Positions 1-10,883 of a stretch of DNA of 64,000 nucleotides are shown piece after piece (the stretch's first letter is position 1; each line of letters opens with the position of its first letter). The notes under the pieces are model-generated. The model was not told where the DNA came from and did no database searches. It saw only the letters and a program-made list of their open reading frames with translations. Both the position numbers and the translations under genes were made by a program. Where the stretch lies: positions 124,001-188,000 of the forward strand of contig NZ_SSNX01000005.1 of NCBI RefSeq assembly GCF_004801415.1, read 5' to 3'. Source of the DNA: Deinococcus sp. KSM4-11. Lineage in GTDB: Bacteria > Deinococcota > Deinococci > Deinococcales > Deinococcaceae.

Positions 1-2236
1 GGCCGTTCAGGTCGGCGGGAAAGAAGGTCAGCCAGTGCAGCGCGGAGGTGAAGGTGGCGGCGCTCAGGGCGCGCAGGTAGGGATGCACGGCGTCCGGCAC
101 GAGAGCCAGGGTCAGCAGCAGGCTCACGCCCAGGCTGGCCCAGAAGCCGGGCGCGATGCGCAGGAAGCGGCGGCGGGTGTACTCGCGCAGCGAGGGACGT
201 TCCCGCCCGGCCAGGTAGCGTCGCCAGAAGGGCAGCGACAGCAGCAGGCCCGACAGCACGAAGAATGCGCTCACACCGACCGCGCCGCTCATCACGTACG
301 ACTGGAGTTCCCGGATGACCGGGGGCTGCACGTTCCCGTTCAGGCGCTGCGAGAGGTGGTGGCAGATGACCATCAGGCACGCGACGGCGCGCACCGCATC
401 TGCGCCGGGCAGGGCACCGTCGGACGGGGTCGTGGCCCGGGGAGCGGCTGCACCCGTGCCCCCGGACGTGATGTTCAGGCCACGGGCGATCTGCGCGGCG
501 GCCAGGATGAACAGCAGCAGCGTGGGCAGGGTCGCGGCGGCCGCTCCGACCGACAGCGCCCCGCCCGTGACGAGGCTCAGGGCCTGTGACACCAGCCGGT
601 GGGTGGGATCGTGCAGGATGGCCAGGGCGTTCAGACTGTCCCCCCACTGCGCAATGAAGGTCAGCAGGAAGACCGTGACCATGACGGGCCGCGCGACTGG
701 CAGCACGATCCGCGTCAGGATGGCCGGGGTGCGCGCGCCGTCGATCCGGGCCGCCTCCAGCACGCTGCGTGGCACGGCAGCCTGGAGGTACTGCCGGGTC
801 AGGAAGATGCCGATGGCGCTCGCCAGCGCGGGCACCCACAGCGCGCGGGGCTGCTCGACCCAGCCGAGCAGGCCCATGGTGAGCACGGTGGGAATCAGGT
901 TCGTGAGGCTGGGGAACAGCATGACGCCCAGCACCACGGCGTACAGCGGGCGCTTGTGTGCAAAGTCCAGGTGTGCGAAGGCGTACCCAGCGAGCAGGGA
1001 GGTGAGGGTCGCCCCGATGCCCGCCAGCGTGGCGATGTACACCGAGTTCCAGACGTTCCGCCAGAAATCCGGGAGCTGCGAGAGCAGGTCGGCGTAGTTG
1101 CTGCTCAGGCTGTCCCCGACGTTCAGCAGGAAGTCCGGATAGGGATGGGTGGCGTTCAGCAGCAGCGCGGCGGCGGGCAGCACCGCTGAGAGCAGGGCCA
1201 GGGCGATGAGCAGCTTCAGTGCGGCAGCGGGCGCGGGTGCAAGGTGGGTTGGCGTGTCGTCTCCCGCCGCGTCGCCGGCCGTATCGAGTTCCGTGAAGTG
1301 CCGCCCGATCAGCGCGTACAGCACGCCCACGACCAGGGCGATGCCCGCGAAGTACACCCAGGTCTGTCCGGCCGCCAGGCCACCGTCGAAGTCCCAGAAA
1401 CTGGTGCGGATCACGTACTCGGGAATGGTCATGGTGGCGTAACTGATGGGCGCGCTGGGATTCCACACGCTGGTCTGCGTGGCCGCCAGGAAACTCAGGG
1501 TGAAGGCCACGAACATCATGGGCCGCACCAGGGGCAGCGTGATGCGCCGGAACTGCGTCCAGAGCCCCGCGCCGTCCACCTGCGCGGCCTCATACAGTTG
1601 CTGGGGAATGGCGTTCAGGGCCATCAGGTACAGCAGGACGTTCCAGCCGACTCCGTTCCATGCCACATTGAAGGCCCGCTCAGCACTGACCGAATCGAGC
1701 GAGTACGGCAGGGCGTCCGACAGGACGTGCAGGGCCGGGACCGCCTGAACCCCAGCGTACAGGGCGGTGTACAGGTCTCCCAGAGGTCGCCAGAGGATGG
1801 TGAACAGCAGCGCCAGCACCGGCCCGGTCGCCAGAGGCGAGGCCACGTACGGCAGGAACAGCACGGTGCCCAGCACGCCCTGAAGGCGGCGAAAGGTCAG
1901 GTGGAGCGCGAAAGCGAGCGGCAGGGCGGCCACGTGCTGCATGACGGCACTTTTCAGGGCGGTGCCCAGGGTGCGGAGCAGGGCCGGCCAGTACGCCGGA
2001 TCGGTGAAGATGTTCTGGTACGTCCACAGGCCGTCGAAGCGAGCACGGCCCACCGTCGCCAGCGGATTCCAGTCGTAGAAGGCGATGATGAACGAGAACA
2101 GCAGGGGAAACAGGCCGAAGGCCAGCAGGATCAGGAAGAACGGGGAGAGCAGCAGGACGGGGGTGCGGTTCAGGCGTGTACGCCGCCGGGCTCGGGCGCT
2201 GGACGCAGTCATGGACGCGGCGGACGGGCGGATCAT
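1..2236 (-). CDS. MalF-MalG-acyltransferase fusion (3' end outside window)
   Basis: The frame read from ATG 2236 has no stop to the window edge (about 745 residues). Residues 1-330 are a MalF-type sugar ABC permease with a hydrophobic N-terminus and an EAA loop near residue 216 (EAAQVDGAG). Residues about 345-590 are a MalG-type permease with a second EAA loop near 494 (EAARIDGAR). From about 613 an acyltransferase-3 (OafA/YrhL) domain begins with DAVRAVACLMVICHH. The joints are Pro/Ala/Thr/Gly-rich linkers. The start has AGGAG 5 nt upstream. MalF and MalG are normally separate membrane proteins working with a solute-binding protein and an ATPase, neither seen here. The in-frame fusion to an acyltransferase is unusual. 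Family calls are firm; one-polypeptide expression is inferred from the absent stops. Confidence 0.8.
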   Translation of the reverse strand, partial: MIRPSAASMTASSARARRRTRLNRTPVLLLSPFFLILLAFGLFPLLFSFIIAFYDWNPLATVGRARFDGLWTYQNIFTDPAYWPALLRTLGTALKSAVMQHVAALPLAFALHLTFRRLQGVLGTVLFLPYVASPLATGPVLALLFTILWRPLGDLYTALYAGVQAVPALHVLSDALPYSLDSVSAERAFNVAWNGVGWNVLLYLMALNAIPQQLYEAAQVDGAGLWTQFRRITLPLVRPMMFVAFTLSFLAATQTSVWNPSAPISYATMTIPEYVIRTSFWDFDGGLAAGQTWVYFAGIALVVGVLYALIGRHFTELDTAGDAAGDDTPTHLAPAPAAALKLLIALALLSAVLPAAALLLNATHPYPDFLLNVGDSLSSNYADLLSQLPDFWRNVWNSVYIATLAGIGATLTSLLAGYAFAHLDFAHKRPLYAVVLGVMLFPSLTNLIPTVLTMGLLGWVEQPRALWVPALASAIGIFLTRQYLQAAVPRSVLEAARIDGARTPAILTRIVLPVARPVMVTVFLLTFIAQWGDSLNALAILHDPTHRLVSQALSLVTGGALSVGAAAATLPTLLLFILAAAQIARGLNITSGGTGAAAPRATTPSDGALPGADAVRAVACLMVICHHLSQRLNGNVQPPVIRELQSYVMSGAVGVSAFFVLSGLLLSLPFWRRYLAGRERPSLREYTRRRFLRIAPGFWASLGVSLLLTLALVPDAVHPYLRALSAATFTSALHWLTFFPADLNG

Positions 2237-2253
2237 GGAAACTCCTGCGGGTC

Positions 2254-2267
2254 TGAAAGCGGTTTCA
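2254..2267. promoter_or_regulatory. LacI-family operator
   Basis: The 14-mer TGAAAGCGGTTTCA has perfect 5-bp outer arms (TGAAA/TTTCA) and sits 18 bp upstream of the permease fusion start. This is the classic form of LacI/CcpA-family sites and suggests sugar-responsive repression. No LacI gene lies in the window. Confidence 0.65.
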
Positions 2268-2473
2268 AAGGCGTGCTGGTTCCGCTCATAGTACACGGCT
2301 GCGCCCACTGAATTCTGGACTCGACCTGAAGACGATCTGGAACCGTCCCACTCGGGTGGCCCCACATCAGACGCAGGCCTACCCGACGCTCCTACAATCG
2401 ATCAAGGAAGCTTGCTGTCCATCACCACACCGCAGCCCGCTCTCCGTGGCCCAGGAACGGGACTCGCGCGCTG

Positions 2474-2896
2474 CTATTCCGTCAGGTATTCCATGCCCAG
2501 GCGGTATCCCAGGAAGCCCAGGCCACTGATCTTGCCCTTGCAGACCCCCGCCGTGACGCTGGTGTGCCGGAACGACTCCCGGGCGTCCACATTGCTGATG
2601 TGCACCTCCACGACCGGCAGAGGCTGCCCGGCGATCGCGTCCCGCAGCGCGTAGCTGTAGTGCGTCAGCGCGCCCGGATTGATCACGATGCCCGTGAAGC
2701 CCTGCTCCTGCGCCTCATGCACCCATTCCAGCAGCTGGCCCTCGTAATTGCTCTGGCGGCAGGTCACGCTCTCGCCCAGTTCCGCGCCCCAGGCCTCGCA
2801 CTGGCGCTCCAGATCCTCCAGCGTCTGGGAGCCGTACACGCCGGGTTCGCGCAGGCCGAGGCGGTTCAGGTTCGGGCCATTCAGGACGAGCAGCAT
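2474..2896 (-). CDS. aroQ: Type II 3-dehydroquinate dehydratase
   Basis: 140 aa, the usual size. Converts 3-dehydroquinate to 3-dehydroshikimate, third step of the shikimate pathway, as a cytoplasmic dodecamer in this family. Visible motifs are LLVLNGPNLNRLG, the catalytic Tyr in GVYG, NPGALTHYS, EVHISN and RESFRHTS. The start at 2896 is chosen over an in-frame codon at 2944 because family members begin MLLVLNGPN and a TACGCT box lies 6 nt upstream, fitting a leaderless start. Last gene of aroC-aroK-aroB-aroQ, 25 bp after aroB. Confidence 0.95.
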   Translation of the reverse strand: MLLVLNGPNLNRLGLREPGVYGSQTLEDLERQCEAWGAELGESVTCRQSNYEGQLLEWVHEAQEQGFTGIVINPGALTHYSYALRDAIAGQPLPVVEVHISNVDARESFRHTSVTAGVCKGKISGLGFLGYRLGMEYLTE

Positions 2897-2902
2897 GGTT
2901 CC

Positions 2903-2908
2903 AGCGTA
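2903..2908 (-). promoter_or_regulatory. -10 box (TACGCT) for aroQ
   Basis: TANNNT hexamer ending 6 nt before the aroQ ATG with no Shine-Dalgarno, matching the leaderless promoter arrangement common in Deinococcus. It lies in the end of aroB, so aroQ may have its own promoter. Confidence 0.45.
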
Positions 2909-2921
2909 ACGGGTCGCGCGC

Positions 2922-3968
2922 TCAGGGGAGACGGGACACGTCATCCCGCCAGGTCATGAACGCCGCCCGGAGCACGTCGTCCGGAACCCGCGTCAGGTAC
3001 GGGTGCGCCAGTTCGCGGAGCAGCACGAAGCGCACGCCGTCCGAATCGGCCTTCTTGTCGCGGGCCATGTACGGGGCCACGTCGTCATAGTCCAGGTTCG
3101 GCAGGGCCGAGGGCCGCTGCCAGCGCAGGAAGGCCAGGGTGTCCGGTGTCAGGTCGGCGCCACCCTGGGCGCGGCTCAGCAGGGCGGCGTAGTGCATGCC
3201 GTACGCCACTGCCTCACCGTGCGGGATGCCCTGGTGGGTCACGCCTTCCAGCGCATGGGCCAGCGTGTGGCCGAAGTTCAGGAAGGCCCGTTCGCCTCGC
3301 TCGGTCAGGTCACGCGTGACCACGCCGGCCTTCACGGCAATCGCGTCGGCTACGGTGTCCTCCAGCAGCGCCCCGCCGGGTCTGAATGCCGGGGCCAGCA
3401 CGCGCGGCAGCAGGCTGGGATCCTGAATCAGGCCGTGTTTGAAGGCCTCGGCTGCGCCCTCGCGGAACACGCTCTCCGGCAGTGTGGAGAGCGTATTGGT
3501 ATCGCACCACACCGCGCTCGGCGGCCAGAACGCGCCCACCAGATTCTTGCCTTCGGGCAGGTTCACGCCCGTCTTGCCGCCCACGGCCGCGTCCACCATT
3601 CCCAGCAGCGTGGTCGGCAGCGTGTAGAACGCCACGCCCCGCAGGTAGCTGGCGGCCACGAAGCCCGCAAGATCCGTGGCCGCGCCGCCACCCAGGCCCA
3701 CGACCGCGCCGTCGCGGGGCAGGTTCGCCTGTGCCAGCCGCGACAGCACATCCGCGTACACCTTCAGGGTCTTGCAGGCATCGCGCGCGGGCACGCTGAC
3801 GGTGACGACCGGCGACAGCCGGGCCTGCACCTGCCGCACGAATTGTGGCGGCAGATCCTCGGGGTGGATCAGCGCCACCTGTCTTTCGTCCAGACTGAGG
3901 CCACCAAGGAGCCCCGCGCCGATCTCGACCGTGTAGGGCTGCGCCCCGCCGACGTCAATCCGTCGCAC
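2922..3968 (-). CDS. aroB: 3-dehydroquinate synthase
   Basis: 348 aa from a GTG start at 3968. Converts DAHP to 3-dehydroquinate using NAD and a divalent metal. The NAD region has [21 protein letters not shown]; later motifs are [30 protein letters not shown] and the metal-binding [10 protein letters not shown] with HGEAV. The GTG is chosen because upstream residues (to 4118) are low-quality sequence overlapping aroK; with this start the overlap with aroK is 14 bp, consistent with translational coupling. Confidence 0.95.
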   Translation of the reverse strand: MRRIDVGGAQPYTVEIGAGLLGGLSLDERQVALIHPEDLPPQFVRQVQARLSPVVTVSVPARDACKTLKVYADVLSRLAQANLPRDGAVVGLGGGAATDLAGFVAASYLRGVAFYTLPTTLLGMVDAAVGGKTGVNLPEGKNLVGAFWPPSAVWCDTNTLSTLPESVFREGAAEAFKHGLIQDPSLLPRVLAPAFRPGGALLEDTVADAIAVKAGVVTRDLTERGERAFLNFGHTLAHALEGVTHQGIPHGEAVAYGMHYAALLSRAQGGADLTPDTLAFLRWQRPSALPNLDYDDVAPYMARDKKADSDGVRFVLLRELAHPYLTRVPDDVLRAAFMTWRDDVSRLP

Positions 3969-4551
3969 GGTCGACGGCCATGGGCAGCTCGGGTTCCGCC
4001 CAGGCGTGCTGTGCGTCCGCCCAGTTCCACAGGCGGTCGATGACTTCCTCCACGATCTCCTCGCTGGGCCGTCCGTCGCTGTGCACGTGGATGGTGCCCT
4101 GGCGGTACACCGGCTCACGTTCGTTCATCAGGTGCCGGATGCGGCCCATGGGATCCTCGGCCCGGAGCAGGGGGCGGTCGCTGTGCTTCGTGCGGGCGTA
4201 CACGGTTTCCGGCGTGGCCCACAGCACGACCACCGGCCCCCGCTCCAGCAGCACCCGGCGGTTCTCCTCGTGCACGAAGGTGCCGCCGCCCAGGCTGATC
4301 ACGGCGTGATCCAGGCGGCTCACGCGGCCCACCACTTCCTGCTCGCACGCGCGGAAGTAGCCCTCGCCCTCCTGCGCGAACACCTCGGGAATGCTCTTGC
4401 CGACCACGCGCGTGATCAGCTTGTCCGTATCGACGAAATGCAGCGCCAGGGCGCGCGACAGTTCCCACCCGATCCGGCTTTTCCCGGTGCCCATGAAGCC
4501 CGCCAGCGCCACCCAGCTCACGGGACGATCAATCAGGCCGGAGGCCACCAT
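3955..4551 (-). CDS. aroK: Shikimate kinase
   Basis: 198 aa. Phosphorylates shikimate with ATP. Walker A GFMGTGKS lies near residue 18, followed by the shikimate-binding [11 protein letters not shown] and GGGT motifs, and the lid sequence KHSDRPLL. An in-frame GTG at 4668, just after the aroC stop, would add 39 residues not typical of the family. The ATG at 4551 is preferred since TAGACT lies 7 nt upstream. It overlaps aroB by 14 bp. Confidence 0.93.
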   Translation of the reverse strand: MVASGLIDRPVSWVALAGFMGTGKSRIGWELSRALALHFVDTDKLITRVVGKSIPEVFAQEGEGYFRACEQEVVGRVSRLDHAVISLGGGTFVHEENRRVLLERGPVVVLWATPETVYARTKHSDRPLLRAEDPMGRIRHLMNEREPVYRQGTIHVHSDGRPSEEIVEEVIDRLWNWADAQHAWAEPELPMAVDRATD

Positions 4552-4558
4552 AGGCGAC

Positions 4559-4564
4559 AGTCTA
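4559..4564 (-). promoter_or_regulatory. -10 box (TAGACT) for aroK
   Basis: TANNNT hexamer ending 7 nt before the chosen aroK ATG, no Shine-Dalgarno nearby. It supports the shorter aroK start and a possible internal leaderless transcript. Confidence 0.45.
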
Positions 4565-4670
4565 AGGGAATCCTGCGCGGGGAGCGTGATCGCGGTTCCT
4601 GAAGTCTCCTGCAGGTGGGCGCACAGGCCCGCTTCCATCCGCTCGGGCGGCACATGCAGGGCCGTCACGT

Positions 4671-5819
4671 TCAGTAGGTCTGCGCGTAGGCGCGCGCGGT
4701 GGTCACCCGTTCCTGCAATTCAGGCAGGGTGTCGCCGCCGAACTTCTCCACCATCGCCTCGGCCAGCACCCAGCCGATGGCACATTGCAGAACCACACCC
4801 GCTGCCGGCACCGCCGTCGTGTCGCTGCGCTCGCGGGCCGCGTCAGACGCCTCGTGCGTAACCACGTTCACGGTCGGCAGTGGAGTCATCAACGTGGCGA
4901 TCGGCTTCATGGCAACCCGGACGATGAGTTCCTCGCCGTTCGTCATGCCCGCTTCCAGGCCGCCCGCCCCGTTCGTGTCGCGGGCGTACGTGCCTTCCCG
5001 GTAGTACACGGCGTCATGGACGCCGCTGCCGGGCTTCAGGGCATTGTCGAAAGCCCGGCCGATCTCCACGCCCTTCATGGCCTGCACGCTCAGGCAGGCC
5101 TGCGCGATCCGGCCGTCAAGCTTGCGGTCGTAATGCACGAACGACCCCAGGCCCACCGGCAGCCCCCGGAACCGGATTTCCAGAATGCCGCCCAGCGTGT
5201 CGCCCTCCTTCTTCGCGCGGTCGATCCGCTCGCGCATCTGCGCCGCCGCATCGGCATCGGGCGTCCGCAGGTCGCTGTCCTCGATGGCCTCCAGCGCGTC
5301 CCACGAGAAGGCCTGGTTCGTCTCGATGCCCGCCAGACTCGATACGAAATTCGCACCCTGCACGCCCAGTTCCGCCAGCAGCTTCAGGGCGATGCTGCCC
5401 ACCGCCACGCGCGCCGCCGTCTCCCGCGCGCTGGCCCGTTCCAGCACGTCCCGCAGATCCTTGTGCCGGTACTTGATGCCGCCCGTGAGATCCGCGTGAC
5501 CGGGCCGGGCGTCCGTCAGGGCCTTCTTGCGCGGCTCGCCACCCGCCTCGGGCGACATGATCTCCACCCAGTTCCGGTGATCCTTGTTCTGGACCGCGAG
5601 TGTGACTGGGGCGCCTGTCGTCCGCCCGGCCCGCACGCCGCTCAGGATCTCGGCCTCGTCCGTCTCGATCACCATGCGCCGTCCACGCCCATACCCGCCC
5701 TGCCGCTTCCTCAGCCAGGGGTCGATGTCGCCCTTGCCCAGCGGCAGTTGCGACGGCAACCCCTCGATGATGGCCGTCAACTGCGGCCCGTGCGACTCCC
5801 CGGCGGTCAGATACCTCAT
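4671..5819 (-). CDS. aroC: Chorismate synthase
   Basis: 382 aa, full length. Makes chorismate from EPSP with reduced FMN. Starts MRYLTAGESHGPQLT and carries the family signatures GRGRRM, GRASARETAARVAVG-like region (seen as ERASARETAARVAVG) and the C-terminal basic and Asp-rich segment. First gene of the aro operon; separated from pilQ by a terminator, so probably transcribed from its own promoter. Confidence 0.96.
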   Translation of the reverse strand: MRYLTAGESHGPQLTAIIEGLPSQLPLGKGDIDPWLRKRQGGYGRGRRMVIETDEAEILSGVRAGRTTGAPVTLAVQNKDHRNWVEIMSPEAGGEPRKKALTDARPGHADLTGGIKYRHKDLRDVLERASARETAARVAVGSIALKLLAELGVQGANFVSSLAGIETNQAFSWDALEAIEDSDLRTPDADAAAQMRERIDRAKKEGDTLGGILEIRFRGLPVGLGSFVHYDRKLDGRIAQACLSVQAMKGVEIGRAFDNALKPGSGVHDAVYYREGTYARDTNGAGGLEAGMTNGEELIVRVAMKPIATLMTPLPTVNVVTHEASDAARERSDTTAVPAAGVVLQCAIGWVLAEAMVEKFGGDTLPELQERVTTARAYAQTY

Positions 5820-5827
5820 GTGACCGG

Positions 5828-5833
5828 ACTCTA
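5828..5833 (-). promoter_or_regulatory. -10 box (TAGAGT) for aroC
   Basis: TANNNT hexamer 8 nt before the aroC ATG, after the pilQ terminator; fits a leaderless transcript starting the aro operon. Confidence 0.5.
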
Positions 5834-5892
5834 GCGCCCGCCAGGGGCCGCGCCGGTCGGCCTGACCAAACAGCCACCTCCGTCACGCACCA

Positions 5893-5920
5893 ATAAAGCG
5901 CCCCCCGGGGAAGGGGACGC
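5893..5920 (-). terminator. Rho-independent terminator after pilQ
   Basis: On the minus strand a GC-rich hairpin (GCGTCCCC, short loop, GGGGGGCGC) is followed by TTTATT. It lies 17 bp after the pilQ stop and ends the pilM-Q transcript. Confidence 0.7.
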
Positions 5921-5936
5921 CGTGGGCAGAGAACGC

Positions 5937-8183
<2,247 letters not shown>

Positions 8184-8186
8184 GGC

Positions 8187-9512
8187 TCACCTTTTGTCCA
8201 GTTCAAGAGTTTTGGAGTCGGTACCGAGATTCAGGGTGGCGCTGGTGGCCGTGATGTCGCCCACGACGACCTTCGAGTCCGGCAGGGGCTGGCCACTGGC
8301 GACGACCACATACCCCGCGTTGCTGCGGAAGATCGCGGTGTTGATGGGGCCGAGCACCACGGCGTTGAACACGAGGTTCTGATCCTGCACGTACTGTTCC
8401 AGGGTGCTCACCGTGGGGGTGACCGCGCCGCTGGCCGTGCTCACCGCGCTCGTCTGAAGGTCGCGGATGAGCTGGGGCGTGCCCGGCATGGGCAGGGACG
8501 TGGAGGCCGGTGCCGTGGCGGTGGCCGCTGCTCCCGTCGTTCCGGTCGTGGTGCCCTGGGTGGGAGCGGCCGCGACGACGTTCGGCAGGCGGGTCACCCC
8601 GCTGGGCACGTTCACGCCCACGACCGGTGCCTTGACCGGAACGGGAGGAGCCAGGACGACGGTGCCGGTAGGGGTGGTGGCTGTTCCCGGCGTGCCGCTG
8701 GGAAGGCTGCCCGTGCTGGGCACCGTTCCGGCGGGTGTGACCGGCACGATGACCGGCGTGGCGGCAACTCCGGTGCTGCCGTCTCCACCAGGGATGACCG
8801 GCACGGGGAGGGCGCCACCGCTGACCGTGCCGGATGACACGCCGACGGTACCGTCTGCTCCGGGGATCGGGCTCAGGCCCAGCGCGCCACCGGTATTGCC
8901 CAGCGAATCCACGGCGGGCGTGACCGGCTGCGCGGGAATGGTCGCCGTGACCTGGCCACTGGCCGCGGGCCGGGTGGCGGGCGCCGTGACGGCGGGGCTG
9001 GTGCTGGCGGGCGTGTTGCCGGTGCCGTTTCCGGCGGCGGTGGCGTCCAGGCTGAGCGGCTTGAAGGGATTGCTGCCGGGCGTGGCCGCGATGACGCCGT
9101 CTGGATTGATGCCGGTGGGCGTGGTTGGTGTGGGCGCGGTGGGGGTGGCCGTCGTGGGGCCGTCGGTGGGGAAGGGCGGAATGGTCTCCACCTGCACCTG
9201 ACTGTCGGGCTGAACCGTCAGCGACGTACCGGTGCTCCCCGAACCACTTCCGGAGGTGGGCGGCGTGACCGGCACGGTGTCCGGGTTGCCGCTGCCCGTG
9301 CCGGGCGTGGTCGCCGTCCCCGTGGCCGGGGTGGTCGTGGTGCCGCTGCCCGTGCCCGAACCGGTGGTCACTGGGGGCGTCGGCTGCTGGGCGAGGTCAC
9401 CGGTGGAGGGCTTGTTGGTCAGCACGTACCACAGGCCGATCAGACCGACCATCAGCAGCAGCAGCAGCAGCAGCTTCATCTCGCGGGAGAGTTTCACGGG
9501 CGCGCGCGTCAC
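8187..9512 (-). CDS. PilW/PilP-like pilus assembly protein
   Basis: 441 aa from GTG 9512 (AGGAGG 6 nt upstream; start overlaps the pilO stop as GTGA). One membrane helix at residues 12-30 precedes a very long Pro/Thr/Gly-rich region (about 35-360) and a small folded C-terminal domain ending TSATLNLGTDSKTLELDKR that resembles the PilP homology region. Position between pilO and pilQ matches PilW of Thermus or PilP of proteobacteria. Likely links the inner-membrane PilMNO complex to the secretin across the thick envelope. Confidence 0.75.
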   Translation of the reverse strand: MTRAPVKLSREMKLLLLLLLMVGLIGLWYVLTNKPSTGDLAQQPTPPVTTGSGTGSGTTTTPATGTATTPGTGSGNPDTVPVTPPTSGSGSGSTGTSLTVQPDSQVQVETIPPFPTDGPTTATPTAPTPTTPTGINPDGVIAATPGSNPFKPLSLDATAAGNGTGNTPASTSPAVTAPATRPAASGQVTATIPAQPVTPAVDSLGNTGGALGLSPIPGADGTVGVSSGTVSGGALPVPVIPGGDGSTGVAATPVIVPVTPAGTVPSTGSLPSGTPGTATTPTGTVVLAPPVPVKAPVVGVNVPSGVTRLPNVVAAAPTQGTTTGTTGAAATATAPASTSLPMPGTPQLIRDLQTSAVSTASGAVTPTVSTLEQYVQDQNLVFNAVVLGPINTAIFRSNAGYVVVASGQPLPDSKVVVGDITATSATLNLGTDSKTLELDKR

Positions 9513-10150
9513 TGGGTGCCTCCTGGTGCGGCGGGCGGAGCGCTGGGCGCGGCGGGCGCGTTCGGCGTGGCCCCGGCCTGCGCCGCCGCCTGCGTCGGAT
9601 CGAAGGTATAGACGGTCATGCCCAGCGACCCTTCCAGGTTCGGATCGAAGGACGTCGCGGTCGGAAGCTGCAACGAGACGTTGCTGATGGTGGTGAAGCG
9701 GCTCATGGTTTCAATCGAGCGCAGCGTCTGGAAGACCTGTGAGAACTTCCCGGTGATGCCGACCGTGAGGTTCAGCGGGCGCACGCCGCCAGGCAGGTTC
9801 GCAACGTTGCCCGTCTGGACGGAGAAGTTGTTCATGGTCGCGCCGGTAGCGGCGGTCGTCAGGCGCAGTTCGTCGAGAACCGGCCCGAAGTTTGCCGCGC
9901 TGGGCAGGGCTGCCAGGAAGGTCTGGCGATCCGCCCGCATGGTCTCGACTTCCGTCCGCAGGGCCGGGAGACGCGCGGCGGACGTCCGGAGCGTGGCGAC
10001 CTGGGTATTGAGGGTGTCGAGCTGCCCGCCGAGTTCCGTGATCTGGGCCTGACGCGGCTGGAAGCGCAACAGGTACCACAGCCCGATCAGCAGCACGCAC
10101 GCGGCGAGCGCTACCAGGAACAGGTTGCGGGGCGAGAGTTTAGTTAACAT
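9509..10150 (-). CDS. pilO: Type IV pilus protein PilO
   Basis: 213 aa. An N-terminal transmembrane helix (about residues 8-28), a coiled-coil stretch (ELGGQLDTLNTQVATLRTSA) and a ferredoxin-like periplasmic domain, then an Ala/Pro tail. Partner of PilN. ATG 10150 overlaps the pilN stop by 11 bp and has a G-run upstream; an alternative start 18 bp earlier is less likely. Confidence 0.88.
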   Translation of the reverse strand: MLTKLSPRNLFLVALAACVLLIGLWYLLRFQPRQAQITELGGQLDTLNTQVATLRTSAARLPALRTEVETMRADRQTFLAALPSAANFGPVLDELRLTTAATGATMNNFSVQTGNVANLPGGVRPLNLTVGITGKFSQVFQTLRSIETMSRFTTISNVSLQLPTATSFDPNLEGSLGMTVYTFDPTQAAAQAGATPNAPAAPSAPPAAPGGTQ

Positions 10151-10883
10151 TCTGCCCCCCCTGGGCACCCGGCACCCGGCCTGTCGGCCCGGTGGACGTC
10201 GGTGCGCTGCCCGAGGGCGCGGCGGCCGGTGCCTGCGGAGCCTGACCGGGCGCCGTCGGCGCGGCGGCGGGCGTGGCGCTCGCTGCCGCGCCGACCACGC
10301 CGACGGTGGCCGTGAAGTTGTACTGCCCGGACGTCTGGTCGCTCTGCATGGTCTTGAAGTTCACGCCGAAGTTCGGGTTCGTCTCGAAGGTCTTCAGGAA
10401 GTTCACCACGGCCTGCTGGCTGCTGGCCACGCCCGTCACGTCGATCTCGCGCACCACGTTCTTGCCCAGGTAGATCCCGCTCTGCTGCAGGGTGCTCAGG
10501 GCTGCGGCCTCCATGGGGCGCATGGTCATGCTCTTCACGGCCACGCCGGGCGCGCTGGGCAGCTGGGAGCTGAAGGCTGCGAGGTCGTTGATCCAGTAGC
10601 TCTTGGTCGCCTTGAGCTGCGTGGCGATGGCCGTGACCTGATCGAGGTCGCGTTTCTCGGCACTGAGCCGGTCATATTCCGCTTTGGCCGGTGTCAGGGC
10701 GGTGATCTCGCCGTTCAGCGCGTCGATCTGCCGGTTCAGTTCCGACACCCGCGTCGCCGTGACGACCTCGGGAATCAGGATGGCCGCCACGGTCAGGGGG
10801 GCCAGGGCGTACATGGCGAAGCGCCACGCGCTCGGTTCGGACTGGGTGCGGTATTGCTGTGGCAGGAGGTTGATCTCAACCAC
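10140..10883 (-). CDS. pilN: Type IV pilus protein PilN
   Basis: 247 aa. Begins VEINLLP, the conserved cytoplasmic motif that binds PilM, then one transmembrane helix (about residues 24-44), a coiled coil and a periplasmic domain; the C-terminus is Pro/Ala-rich. GTG start at 10883 overlaps the pilM stop by 8 bp, so translation is coupled. Confidence 0.92.
   Translation of the reverse strand: MVEINLLPQQYRTQSEPSAWRFAMYALAPLTVAAILIPEVVTATRVSELNRQIDALNGEITALTPAKAEYDRLSAEKRDLDQVTAIATQLKATKSYWINDLAAFSSQLPSAPGVAVKSMTMRPMEAAALSTLQQSGIYLGKNVVREIDVTGVASSQQAVVNFLKTFETNPNFGVNFKTMQSDQTSGQYNFTATVGVVGAAASATPAAAPTAPGQAPQAPAAAPSGSAPTSTGPTGRVPGAQGGQNVN

Noticed and set aside
32..2311. Long plus-strand frames opposite the permease fusion
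   Set aside because: Composition is Gly/Arg/Gln-rich shadow coding; the minus frame has clear permease motifs.
8550..9460. Frameshift or tandem repeat damage in the PilW-like gene
   Set aside because: The Pro/Thr/Gly-rich stretch stays in frame between a membrane helix and a folded end; low complexity is normal here.
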